IMG/VR virus record: IMGVR_UViG_3300042319_001462
Coordinates: 1-64,000 of that record
DNA length: 64,000 nucleotides
Reading direction: 5' to 3' (one strand)
From: a virus
How positions within the stretch are numbered: position 1 is the first letter of the stretch; each line of letters begins with the position of its first letter. The notes under the pieces are model-generated. The model did not search any database. It had not been told where the DNA came from and saw nothing but the letters and a program-made list of their open reading frames with translations. The position numbers and the translations under genes are program-made. Of the stretch, positions 12,601 to 19,960 are shown one piece after another.

Positions 12601-12643
12601 ACTCAGCTTAGGGTAAGACATACCTCGTAACAGAAACTCTAGA

Positions 12644-12668
12644 AGCCCACTTCGGTGGGCTTTTTCTT
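12644..12668 (+). terminator. Intrinsic terminator after the tmRNA
   Basis: Stem agcccac/gtgggct (12644-12661) with a TTCG tetraloop, followed by a run of T. Confidence 0.9.
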
Positions 12669-12740
12669 GATTAAATTAATTGACAGAATAAATATAGTCA
12701 GCAACGCCGGTATCAGACCGACGTCGGATCTCCAAGACGC

Positions 12741-12769
12741 TTGACATATCGATGTCTTTACTGTATTAT
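12741..12769 (+). promoter_or_regulatory. sigma70-type promoter
   Basis: TTGACA at 12741-12746, 17 bp spacer, TATTAT at 12764-12769, 69 nt before the TauD-like gene. Confidence 0.7.
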
Positions 12770-12838
12770 TAATACAGAACGCCTACCGTGTGTGGACAAA
12801 ACGTTCACTAGCCCTAAATCACAACAAAGGAAAACACG

Positions 12839-13897
12839 ATGAAAACTCGCTCACTTAAAAATTACGACTCCACAGTTGGAGTAGAAGTATACGACATTGA
12901 CCTAAATTCAGATGATGAAATATTTGAACTTGGTAGGCTTGTTGCCGGACAATGCATTGTATTTGTCAATCAAAAAATTCCCACAGAAAGATTGTTCAAT
13001 GTAATGATGCAATGGGGAGACCCTAGCCGAGCAATCATGCATAACTACGTGCTTGAAAGTAAACTGCAAGGTCGGCATTGGCGCGAACTGTTGCTCAACT
13101 TGGGATTTGTTGCCAAGAATGTAAAAGACCTATCAGCGGCAGTGACCCTGGTCAGCTACAAGAATGATGATCACGGGCGTCCTACTGGATTGTTTACCAA
13201 TGGTGAACTAGACTGGCACAGTGACCAATGTTCATCCGATGATGCACAACGCATTATTGGCCTGCAGAGTGTAAGCGACACGGCCAACAGCCAAACCACA
13301 TTTTTGTGCACACACGATGCATATGAGTCTCTCAGCAGTGATATGCGTAGCATGGTCAAAGAGCTTGTGGTTCGACACAAATGGACTGACAATCTCATGG
13401 CCCCTGGACTGAACAAAACACAGAGCTTGATTCTGCGTTACAACATGACTCCGTTGGATGGCATGGAGACTCGGCTGTACCGAGAAACTGTTACAGGACT
13501 GTCGGGTATGAAAATCCCCAGTCATACATTTGACGGTTTTGTTGGCATGAGTCAAGAAGAAAGTCAGCGTGTGATGTCTGAATTGAAACGTCATGTGTAT
13601 CAGGATCGCTATGTATACACCCAAAATTGGGCTGACGGACAAATTGTGTTCATGGATCAAGAAATTACACTGCATGCTCGACCAACCAATGTGCAAGATG
13701 GAGACAAACGCACCATGGCTCGTGTGGTGTCTTATCTAAACAAGGTATACCCGCATGTGCAACCTGCAACCACGGTGAGATACAACGGGGAAATTTACAC
13801 ACACGACGAATTTGCCAAGTTGGTTGATGCAGATCGCAAAGACTATTTTGAAAAAACTCAACAGAGTTCTTACACTGTTTATGACCCAACACATTAA
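12839..13897 (+). CDS. TauD/TfdA-type Fe(II)/2OG dioxygenase
   Basis: A 352-residue protein of the TauD/clavaminate synthase-like superfamily. GVEVYDIDLNS and the N-terminal helix fit the family start. The iron ligands His127 and Asp129 are in ELDWHSDQ, and the distal His is in EITLHARPTN near 278, with Arg downstream (ARVVSYLN) for 2-oxoglutarate. Family members hydroxylate or desaturate small acids and amino acids, in some cases attached to carrier proteins. It starts an operon with the acyltransferase, the acyl carrier protein and a small gene (overlapping or closely spaced), so the substrate may be a carrier-bound acyl group (inference). AAAGGA precedes the ATG. Confidence 0.85.
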   Translation: MKTRSLKNYDSTVGVEVYDIDLNSDDEIFELGRLVAGQCIVFVNQKIPTERLFNVMMQWGDPSRAIMHNYVLESKLQGRHWRELLLNLGFVAKNVKDLSAAVTLVSYKNDDHGRPTGLFTNGELDWHSDQCSSDDAQRIIGLQSVSDTANSQTTFLCTHDAYESLSSDMRSMVKELVVRHKWTDNLMAPGLNKTQSLILRYNMTPLDGMETRLYRETVTGLSGMKIPSHTFDGFVGMSQEESQRVMSELKRHVYQDRYVYTQNWADGQIVFMDQEITLHARPTNVQDGDKRTMARVVSYLNKVYPHVQPATTVRYNGEIYTHDEFAKLVDADRKDYFEKTQQSSYTVYDPTH

Positions 13898-14609
13898 TAC
13901 AACTGACAGACCGTTGATATTGGTGGGGTCAAGTATGACCATGGAAAAGTACACCGACATGTGCAATGTGTTGGGTATACAAATCCATGGTTGTATTGAC
14001 AGCGATTACTTTGGCAACAAATCTGAATTGTATGGAGTGCCTGTTATCGACACAGAAGATGCGTTTGAGCAAGACACCAAACTGAATTACTACCAACGCA
14101 ACTTCAATTTCTTTTGTGCTACAAACTGGGCTCCCGAAAAGGATGCTGTTACCACTCGCAATAGAGAAAAGCGACAGAGGCTGATCAATCTACTGGATAG
14201 TAAGCAACTGTCAGTCATTAGCTTGATTGACCCCACGGCCCATGTTAGCCGTAGCGCCACTATTGGTCGTGGGGTGTTTGTTGATGGTCTTGCGCAGATT
14301 GAGCCAGGTGTGGTACTGGGTGATTACTCTATGATTTACAGTTTTACTTGTGTGGGTCATCACACCAGAGTTGACCGTAATTCAGTACTGCAAAGATTTT
14401 GCTCGATTGGTGGTGACATTCACTTTGAAGAAAACTGTTTCCTGGGGGTCAATGTCAAGGCTCTCAAGACCAGTGCAACATTTGGCAAAGACACCTTTGT
14501 GCACGAATGCCTATACATTCGACGCGGAACCATGCCAGGGGAAGTGGTCAGCATCAATGGCTCCAATATGAGTCGAGTCTATTCTGAACAACAACGACAT
14601 ATCACCTAA
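13881..14609 (+). CDS. NeuD/PglD-like sugar O- or N-acyltransferase
   Basis: A 242-residue protein with a Rossmann-like N terminus (LILVGSSMTMEKYTDMCNVLGI, then GCIDSDYFG) and a C-terminal left-handed beta-helix of hexapeptide repeats (VSRSATIGRGVFVDGLAQIEPGVVLGDYSMI, about 125-215). His in TCVGHHTRV (about 165) is the likely catalytic base. The family acetylates nucleotide sugars or sialic acid. I use the ATG at 13881, overlapping the TauD-like gene by 17 nt; the frame extends further upstream inside that gene. Confidence 0.82.
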   Translation: MTQHINTTDRPLILVGSSMTMEKYTDMCNVLGIQIHGCIDSDYFGNKSELYGVPVIDTEDAFEQDTKLNYYQRNFNFFCATNWAPEKDAVTTRNREKRQRLINLLDSKQLSVISLIDPTAHVSRSATIGRGVFVDGLAQIEPGVVLGDYSMIYSFTCVGHHTRVDRNSVLQRFCSIGGDIHFEENCFLGVNVKALKTSATFGKDTFVHECLYIRRGTMPGEVVSINGSNMSRVYSEQQRHIT

Positions 14610-14614
14610 CTATC

Positions 14615-14860
14615 ATGATTATATCTGAACTTAAAAAAATTATTTCTATTCAACTGGGAATTCCTGAAAGCAAAATTCACGAACACCACGAGATTGTAGC
14701 TGACTTGGGGGCCGACTCACTGGACTTGATTGAGCTGGTGATGGAGATTGAAACAAAATTTAAAATTGCAATTGAAGAACACGAATACGAGAACGCAAGA
14801 ACTGTGCAACAAATTGTAAACCTTATTCAGAGCAAACATGAAAGTCACCGTAAAACGTAA
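14615..14860 (+). CDS. Acyl carrier protein
   Basis: An 81-residue ACP. The phosphopantetheine serine is Ser35 in DLGADSLDLIEL, and the four-helix pattern with an acidic helix II (EIETKFKIAIEEHEYE) is typical. Size fits free-standing ACPs. It would need a host phosphopantetheinyl transferase. It follows the NeuD-like acyltransferase by 5 nt, so it may present the acyl group for that step (inference). Confidence 0.92.
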   Translation: MIISELKKIISIQLGIPESKIHEHHEIVADLGADSLDLIELVMEIETKFKIAIEEHEYENARTVQQIVNLIQSKHESHRKT

Positions 14861-15107
14861 CCTTATTGTGTTCCATGATCCAGCAGATTGGGAACCAATT
14901 CTTCAGAAACTAGTAGACAATCACGGCCCAACAATTAGAATCAGTTGGGTCATGCGTCGAGAACTTGGATTCACCTGGCGCAATCACCAGGGGCTGGCGT
15001 CTGCCAACATAGCCAAAGACCCAAACAGAATGTACTATCAAGCTCAAATTCATCTAGATTTCTTCAATGAATCTGCACAAAGTTGGTTCCAGTTGCGCTA
15101 TTTGTAG
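14838..15107 (+). CDS. Small phage protein (89 aa)
   Basis: An 89-residue protein with a beta-alpha start (VKRNLIVFHDPADWEPILQKLVDNHG) and a central strand with RISWVMRRELGFTWR. It overlaps the ACP gene by 23 nt and closes this operon. Unknown function. Confidence 0.75.
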   Translation: MKVTVKRNLIVFHDPADWEPILQKLVDNHGPTIRISWVMRRELGFTWRNHQGLASANIAKDPNRMYYQAQIHLDFFNESAQSWFQLRYL

Positions 15108-15108
15108 G

Positions 15109-15137
15109 TTGACCAATAATTCCTGATTTGCTATAAT
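15109..15137 (+). promoter_or_regulatory. sigma70 promoter, VDQ-type cassette
   Basis: TTGACC at 15109-15114, 17 bp spacer aataattcctgatttgc, TATAAT at 15132-15137. The same GTTGACCAATAA core recurs at 17076 and 17353. Confidence 0.85.
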
Positions 15138-15163
15138 ACATGTATAGACAATAAGGAATTGAG

Positions 15164-15298
15164 ATGATGTACACACTGATCACAAAGTCTGGTAAAGTTT
15201 ACACTTTTTATCTCAAATCTGTAGCAGAAACGTATCAAGCGGCATTTGGTGGTGTTGTTTTTACACAACAAGTGCTAGTTGACACAGAAATCGCTTGA
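15164..15298 (+). CDS. Small phage protein (44 aa)
   Basis: A 44-residue frame after the promoter at 15109, with AAGGAATTG upstream of the ATG. The sequence MMYTLITKSGKVYTFYLKSVAETYQ has a strand-strand-helix layout as in other small phage proteins. The next promoter overlaps its last codons. Unknown function. Confidence 0.7.
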   Translation: MMYTLITKSGKVYTFYLKSVAETYQAAFGGVVFTQQVLVDTEIA

Positions 15299-15307
15299 TT
15301 GTATAAT
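15279..15307 (+). promoter_or_regulatory. sigma70 promoter of the MoxR gene
   Basis: TTGACA at 15279-15284, 17 bp spacer, TATAAT at 15302-15307. The -35 box is in the last codons of the 44-residue gene. Confidence 0.85.
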
Positions 15308-15346
15308 ACTTGTATTGAAACATTTTTTAACTGAAGGAAACGCCCT

Positions 15347-16438
15347 ATGTCACACGAAAATCGCACAGTTACCTCTGCTGGTGCCCGAAAAGCCATTAAA
15401 AAGTGCTTTTCTAAAAAACGCCCACTGTTCCTCTGGGGCCCTCCTGGTATTGGCAAGTCTGAGGTTGTTGCTAGTATCACCGAAGAACTTGGTGGCTTCA
15501 TGATTGACTTGCGTCTGGGACAAATGGATCCAACAGACATTCGCGGTATTCCGTTTTACAACAAAGAAATTGGTAAGATGGACTGGGCTCCACCAATTGA
15601 CTTGCCGGACGAAGACTTGGCTGGCCAATATCCAGTTGTGGTTTTGTTCATGGACGAAATGAACTCTGCGGCACCTGCTGTACAGGCTGCGGCTTATCAA
15701 TTGGTATTGAATCGCCGAATTGGCAAGTACCGACTGCCCGACAATGTTGTTATGGTAGCCGCAGGCAACCGCGAGAGCGACAAAGGTGTCACGTATCGCA
15801 TGCCTACTCCGCTGGCAAACCGATTTGTGCATGCTGAAATGCGTGTGGACTTCCCAAGCTGGCAAGAGTGGGCTGTGCAGAATCAGATCCACAAGGATGT
15901 GGTTGGTTACTTGAGTTTTGCCAAGCAAGACTTGTATGACTTTGATGCCAAGTCCAGCTCACGTGCATTTGCTACTCCGCGCACCTGGACCTTTGTAAGC
16001 GAGTTGTTGGATGATGACGACATCGACGAGACCACTGCAACTGATTTGATTGCCGGCACCGTTGGCGAAGGTCTTGCAGTGAAGTTCATGGCACATCGCA
16101 AGATTGCTGGTAAATTGCCCAAGCCCGAGGATGTGCTGAGTGGCAAGGCTACTGAACTCGCAGTTAAAGAAGTGAGTGCAATGTACAGTTTGGTCATCAG
16201 CTTGTGTTACGAGCTCAAGGATGCAATTGACAGCAAGCGTGTGGACGACAAAAAGTTCCATGAAATGTCTGACAATTTCTTTGCGTTCATGATGAAGAAT
16301 TTTGAAACAGAGCTGGTTGTTATGGGTGCAAGGATTGCCCTTACAACTTATAACTTGCCTTTCCAGCCCACCAAGCTGAAGTACTTTGATGAGTTTCATC
16401 AACGTTACGGCAAGTACATCTTGCAAGCCAACAGCTGA
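15347..16438 (+). CDS. MoxR-family AAA+ ATPase
   Basis: A 363-residue AAA+ protein. Walker A is GPPGIGKSE (about 31-39) and Walker B is VVLFMDEMN (about 97-105), followed by the sensor-1 region AAGNRESDKGVTYRMPTPLANRF with the arginine-rich end. This is the MoxR type, which works with VWA-domain partners as a chaperone or activator. The partner gene at 17408 follows after three small genes. GAAGGA precedes the ATG. In cellular genomes such pairs help to insert cofactors or act in conflict systems; the role in a phage is unknown. Confidence 0.92.
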   Translation: MSHENRTVTSAGARKAIKKCFSKKRPLFLWGPPGIGKSEVVASITEELGGFMIDLRLGQMDPTDIRGIPFYNKEIGKMDWAPPIDLPDEDLAGQYPVVVLFMDEMNSAAPAVQAAAYQLVLNRRIGKYRLPDNVVMVAAGNRESDKGVTYRMPTPLANRFVHAEMRVDFPSWQEWAVQNQIHKDVVGYLSFAKQDLYDFDAKSSSRAFATPRTWTFVSELLDDDDIDETTATDLIAGTVGEGLAVKFMAHRKIAGKLPKPEDVLSGKATELAVKEVSAMYSLVISLCYELKDAIDSKRVDDKKFHEMSDNFFAFMMKNFETELVVMGARIALTTYNLPFQPTKLKYFDEFHQRYGKYILQANS

Positions 16439-16475
16439 TAGCACGGGGTTGAGTCAAGTGAAGGGACATAGGGCT

Positions 16476-16709
16476 ATGTCTGACTCAACCCCGGACTATT
16501 CCACTGTTCGGATAAAGTTTAGTCCTTACAGTCATCATGAAGTTCAACAACTCTTGCGACAAATTTACGCCAGTTTTGGAAAAGATAAAAATCGGTGGTA
16601 TTATGTTTCTCCTCCAGTTGACTCAGTTGAAGAAAATGTCTGGATACTGGACTTCACATTCAAAGACCCACATGATGCAATTATGTTTAGTCTTAAATAC
16701 GCAAGATGA
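16476..16709 (+). CDS. Small phage protein (77 aa)
   Basis: A 77-residue protein between the MoxR gene and its partner. AAGGGA lies 9 nt before the ATG. The C-terminal LDFTFKDPHDAIMFSLKYAR resembles the end of the next protein (IYFKSDAELAFFQLANA), so the two may be distant relatives. Unknown function. Confidence 0.7.
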   Translation: MSDSTPDYSTVRIKFSPYSHHEVQQLLRQIYASFGKDKNRWYYVSPPVDSVEENVWILDFTFKDPHDAIMFSLKYAR

Positions 16710-17086
16710 AATACACTGTACAGCGGCTTGATGGCAGACATAGTTATCAAAAATGGTTTCAGTATTATGCCGGATTTTCAAATTCCATGTCCTTTAACAA
16801 AGGACCATTGCATTTTACTCAAGCTCAACAATGGTGTTTTCGTACCTGGGGCTGGAGTGCCGAGGTCAGGCAATGGAACGACATCTATCGCTGGAGCTCA
16901 AATCATACTCCAATGATGCGTTTGCCTGGCGGCTTTGTTAAACAAACACCTAGTAATCTCCCCGAAGAGTGCAATCCTTATTGGAGTTGGACCAATGGTT
17001 CTACCAGTGCCAACGAGCTACGAATTTACTTCAAAAGTGACGCAGAACTAGCGTTTTTTCAACTGGCAAATGCGGTTGACCAATAA
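16706..17086 (+). CDS. Small aromatic-rich phage protein (126 aa)
   Basis: A 126-residue protein rich in Trp, Tyr and Phe (for example QWCFRTWGWSAEV and NPYWSWTNGST). It starts at an ATGA overlap. The last codons (AVDQ and stop) contain the -35 box of the next promoter. Unknown function. Confidence 0.72.
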   Translation: MKYTVQRLDGRHSYQKWFQYYAGFSNSMSFNKGPLHFTQAQQWCFRTWGWSAEVRQWNDIYRWSSNHTPMMRLPGGFVKQTPSNLPEECNPYWSWTNGSTSANELRIYFKSDAELAFFQLANAVDQ

Positions 17087-17104
17087 TTCCCTTTTTGCTA
17101 CAAT
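17076..17104 (+). promoter_or_regulatory. sigma70 promoter, VDQ-type cassette
   Basis: TTGACC at 17076-17081, 17 bp spacer aataattccctttttgc, TACAAT at 17099-17104. The -35 box is read as the codons for VD of the upstream protein. Confidence 0.8.
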
Positions 17105-17135
17105 TAGGGTATAGTAAGAAACAAAGGAACTCAAA

Positions 17136-17363
17136 ATGGACACTATCCAAAAAACAGCACTCAAAGAAACAGCCAAAACTCTGGCAGGACTCACTGCCAT
17201 TGCTGTGCTGGTACCGGTCACAATCTTTCTGATCCCTTTGCCAGTACTGGGCGGAATCGTCGGTGTGGCGGCTATGTGTTTTGCCGCCAAGTTGATCTAC
17301 GATACCAAACTTGATCAAGCAAAATTCGAAGCTCAATACCTTGACAAAAAGGTTGACCAATAA
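17136..17363 (+). CDS. Small membrane protein (75 aa)
   Basis: A 75-residue protein with an N-terminal helix, two adjacent hydrophobic segments (LAGLTAIAVLVPVTIFLI and VLGGIVGVAAMCFAAKLIY, about 16-54) and a charged C-terminal helix. Likely a membrane hairpin. AAAGGAA precedes the ATG. It has its own promoter and ends in VDQ, which encodes the next promoter. It sits between the MoxR and VWA genes. Confidence 0.8.
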   Translation: MDTIQKTALKETAKTLAGLTAIAVLVPVTIFLIPLPVLGGIVGVAAMCFAAKLIYDTKLDQAKFEAQYLDKKVDQ

Positions 17364-17381
17364 ATTCCAATTTGTTATAAT
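17353..17381 (+). promoter_or_regulatory. sigma70 promoter of the VWA gene
   Basis: TTGACC at 17353-17358, 17 bp spacer, TATAAT at 17376-17381. Confidence 0.85.
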
Positions 17382-17407
17382 ACTTGTATAGACACCAAGG
17401 AACTGAC

Positions 17408-18694
17408 ATGAGCGCAACCACTACAGAAAACAAAAAAGAACTGGCAAAAAAGTTTGCTAGTCTTATTGGTGCCACAGACCCAAAAATTGATCGCGAAGTT
17501 CGAGAGTCCTTGATTACTGCACGAGTTGGTATGTTGCTTCGTGCCAGCTTCTTTGGTAACCTAGCAACTCGGTTGAAATTGGTCAATGCCGACGAGTGGT
17601 GCAGTACTGCCGCAACAGATGGTCGTAATTTCTATTACAACAGTCGGTTTGTCAAAATGCTAAAACCCAAAGAGATTGAGTTCTTGTTTGGGCATGAGGT
17701 ATTGCATTGTGTTTATGATCACTTTGGGCGTCGCGGAGATCGTGACCCGCAATTGTGGAACGTTGCAAACGATTTCTGTGTTAACTCAGATTTGAAGAAA
17801 CACAAAGTTGGAGAATTCATTACCAGTGTGCCTTGCTTGTATAATTCCAAATACGATGGCATGAGCTCTGAAGAAGTTTACGACAAACTGTATGAGAACG
17901 CAGAAAAAATCAATATTGATGACCTGGTCAATCAACTGATTGACGAGCATCTAGACGGCACAGACGAAGGCAGTGGCGATGGTGGCGGCGATGGTGGCAA
18001 GGACGGCAAGGGTCGTCCAAAGTTGAGCGATGAGGAACGTGCCAAGATTCGCGATGAGATTAAAGAAGCCATGTTGTCAGCGGCACAGACTTGCGATGCA
18101 GGTAACTTGCCAGCTGGAGTCAAGCGATTGATTAGTCAATTGACAGAGCCTCAGATGAACTGGCGAGAACTGCTACGCATGCAATTGGAGAGCACTATCA
18201 AGAGTGATTACAGTTGGATGCGATCTAGCCGTAAAGGTTGGGACATGGATGCAGTGATGCCCGGTATGAAAACTACCGATGCCATTGATATTGCTGTGGC
18301 TATTGACACATCTGGATCTATCAGTACTGAACAAGCTCGTGACTTCTTGAGTGAGATCAAGGGCATCATGGAAAGCTTTGACAGCTACAAAATCCATGTG
18401 TTTACTTTTGATACTGAAACATACAATCCACAACAGTACAACAGCGAGAATCTTGAAGACATTACTGAGTACGACATTCAGGGTGGTGGCGGTACTGATT
18501 TTGATGCTATTTTCCGCTATCTTAAAGATGTTGAAATTGAGCCCAAGAAGCTGGTGGTGTTTACAGATGGGTATCCATTCGGTAGCTGGGGCGACCCAAT
18601 TTATTGTGACACTGTTTGGATCATTCACGGTGACAAGAATCCTGATCCACCGTTTGGTACTTTTGCATTGTACGGCGAAGGCGATCAAGACTAA
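17408..18694 (+). CDS. Metallopeptidase-like/VWA protein, partner of MoxR
   Basis: A 428-residue protein of the DUF2201 type. HEVLH at 96-100 followed by CVYDH is a zinc-peptidase-like motif. A low-complexity Gly/Asp/Lys linker (about 195-215) leads to a C-terminal VWA-like domain with DTSGSIS near 298-304 and GGGGTDF near 360 as the metal-site residues. Proteins of this layout are encoded with MoxR ATPases in bacteria. The ATG at 17408 has AAGGAA upstream and fits the promoter at 17353. A terminator follows. It may be a chaperone or a regulated protease; the target is unknown. Confidence 0.85.
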   Translation: MSATTTENKKELAKKFASLIGATDPKIDREVRESLITARVGMLLRASFFGNLATRLKLVNADEWCSTAATDGRNFYYNSRFVKMLKPKEIEFLFGHEVLHCVYDHFGRRGDRDPQLWNVANDFCVNSDLKKHKVGEFITSVPCLYNSKYDGMSSEEVYDKLYENAEKINIDDLVNQLIDEHLDGTDEGSGDGGGDGGKDGKGRPKLSDEERAKIRDEIKEAMLSAAQTCDAGNLPAGVKRLISQLTEPQMNWRELLRMQLESTIKSDYSWMRSSRKGWDMDAVMPGMKTTDAIDIAVAIDTSGSISTEQARDFLSEIKGIMESFDSYKIHVFTFDTETYNPQQYNSENLEDITEYDIQGGGGTDFDAIFRYLKDVEIEPKKLVVFTDGYPFGSWGDPIYCDTVWIIHGDKNPDPPFGTFALYGEGDQD

Positions 18695-18715
18695 TTTGTC
18701 CAGAACCGTGCTATA

Positions 18716-18749
18716 ACCGGGGGATTTTTTACCCCCGGTGTTCTTTTTA
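18716..18749 (+). terminator. Intrinsic terminator
   Basis: Stem accggggg/cccccggt (18716-18739) with a T-rich loop, followed by gttctttttat. Confidence 0.85.
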
Positions 18750-18763
18750 TCTTAAATATTGAC

Positions 18764-18973
18764 ATGGACGAAACTACACAACAAACAAATCTTACCATAG
18801 CTGACTTAGCATCTATTAGAGATTTAATCGACACTGCATGCTCTAGGGGTGCGTACCGAGCTTCAGAAATGAAATCAGTTGGCGAAATATACGAACGCCT
18901 AAATGCATTCCTGAGCGAAGTGGTCGCTCAAGCCAATGCAACATCCGCTAATCAACAAGGAGAACCAAAATGA
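18764..18973 (+). CDS. Small helical phage protein (69 aa)
   Basis: A 69-residue protein with LTIADLASIRDLIDTACSRGAYRASEMKSVGEIYERLNAFL, an amphipathic two-helix unit that recurs in phages of the T4 superfamily. It overlaps the next gene by 4 nt and starts a run of closely packed genes. No good ribosome site is seen. Unknown function. Confidence 0.75.
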   Translation: MDETTQQTNLTIADLASIRDLIDTACSRGAYRASEMKSVGEIYERLNAFLSEVVAQANATSANQQGEPK

Positions 18974-19671
18974 TTAAACACGTAGGTAAACACGGTGACC
19001 GTAGAGTCGCTATTGTATTCAGAGAAGTGCCTGGTGAAGAGCACATGTGCTTGGTAATTTATCCTGACACCATGCCAGTTTCCATGCATGATACTATCAT
19101 GCGCACAATCGAGTCAGACATTGGACAAACAGCAGAGAATCTTGGAGATGCTCTGTTCCGTAGTTTGTTCCCAGATGGACGCCCTATGCTTCAGACTCTG
19201 CACGCCGAAGGCATGTTGAAGAAAGTGCAAACAAAGCAGGTGGTAGTTACACCAAATCCATCAAGTCATGTTAACTTGGAAGAAATGAATCGTATCATCC
19301 GCGAGATGAAGACCGGTGCAGATGCTATCAAGAAAATGGCCGACATTGACAACAATCGCGGCATGAGTAACTACAAACGCAGAGATGATTACGGTCGTGA
19401 GATTGGTGCGCCAATGGAGCAACTGCGTCAAGGAAGTGCCGCTGTGGCAGGTTCAGATGCGGCACGTGCACTTGACGATGCGGCCTTGGCCAACAACTTC
19501 CGGGACCAAGCCACACGTATGGCAGCAGAGGCACGAAGCTTGCTAGCCGAGTCAGATCGTTTGATGAAAGAGGCAGCTACCATGAGCGGCAGTGTAGCGT
19601 CCGGAGAACAAGCCGCAAAACCCAAGCGCGGCCGTCCTAATAAAAAGGCGGTGCCGGATGCAACATACTGA
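18970..19671 (+). CDS. Unknown phage protein with AT-hook-like tail (233 aa)
   Basis: A 233-residue protein. The N terminal ~80 residues are a compact alpha-beta domain (VAIVFREVPGEEHMCLVIYPD), followed by a helical middle and an Ala-rich coiled-coil segment (about 155-205). It ends in KPKRGRPNKK, an AT-hook-like motif that could bind DNA. AAGGAG precedes the ATG. Function unknown. Confidence 0.75.
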   Translation: MIKHVGKHGDRRVAIVFREVPGEEHMCLVIYPDTMPVSMHDTIMRTIESDIGQTAENLGDALFRSLFPDGRPMLQTLHAEGMLKKVQTKQVVVTPNPSSHVNLEEMNRIIREMKTGADAIKKMADIDNNRGMSNYKRRDDYGREIGAPMEQLRQGSAAVAGSDAARALDDAALANNFRDQATRMAAEARSLLAESDRLMKEAATMSGSVASGEQAAKPKRGRPNKKAVPDATY

Positions 19672-19960
19672 GGATTGGCTGAAACGATGGGAAGACATCA
19701 TTGACCAAGTCGAGAAAGAGCACATCCCGTTTGAATGCATCAAAAAGGTAGTGTTCCGAATTGCAGGTGGTCGTCAAAAAACCATTAATCTTCGAAAACT
19801 TAAAGATCAAGGATTTGGAATTGACGACATTCAAGAGGCAGTGGACAACTTTGTGCAGGCCAATTGTGATGATATCACCAACATGGAATTTGTGCTTGAC
19901 ATCGAAGCAGTGGCAGAATTATTACAACCCGAAACTGACAAGCTCCTTAGAGGAATATGA
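19658..19960 (+). CDS. Small phage protein (100 aa)
   Basis: A 100-residue protein, mainly helical and acidic (DWLKRWEDIIDQVEKEHIPFECIKKV, then LKDQGFGIDDIQEAVDNFV). It overlaps both neighbours, so it is translated together with the gene before and with thyX. Unknown function. Confidence 0.75.
   Translation: MQHTEDWLKRWEDIIDQVEKEHIPFECIKKVVFRIAGGRQKTINLRKLKDQGFGIDDIQEAVDNFVQANCDDITNMEFVLDIEAVAELLQPETDKLLRGI

Larger units (their letters stand above)
12292..12643 (+). ncRNA. ssrA: Circularly permuted two-piece tmRNA
   Basis: Transfer-messenger RNA, which rescues stalled ribosomes and tags the nascent chain. The usual 3' part comes first: gacgcggg, loop ggcagtg, cccgc, caggtcc-A-CCA (12354-12383), almost the same as the E. 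coli tmRNA end. After a 76 nt intervening segment the usual 5' part starts at 12460 with gggcctg, which pairs with caggtcc over 7 bp and gives the G3-U70 pair read by alanyl-tRNA synthetase. The ggatcgattggg block that follows resembles the E. coli D-loop region. The tag frame (12568-12600) starts at a GCA resume codon. This order is that of two-piece tmRNAs of alpha- and some beta-proteobacteria and cyanobacteria. The T-loop is not TTCRANN. The mature 5' end of the acceptor piece is not known. Confidence 0.93.
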
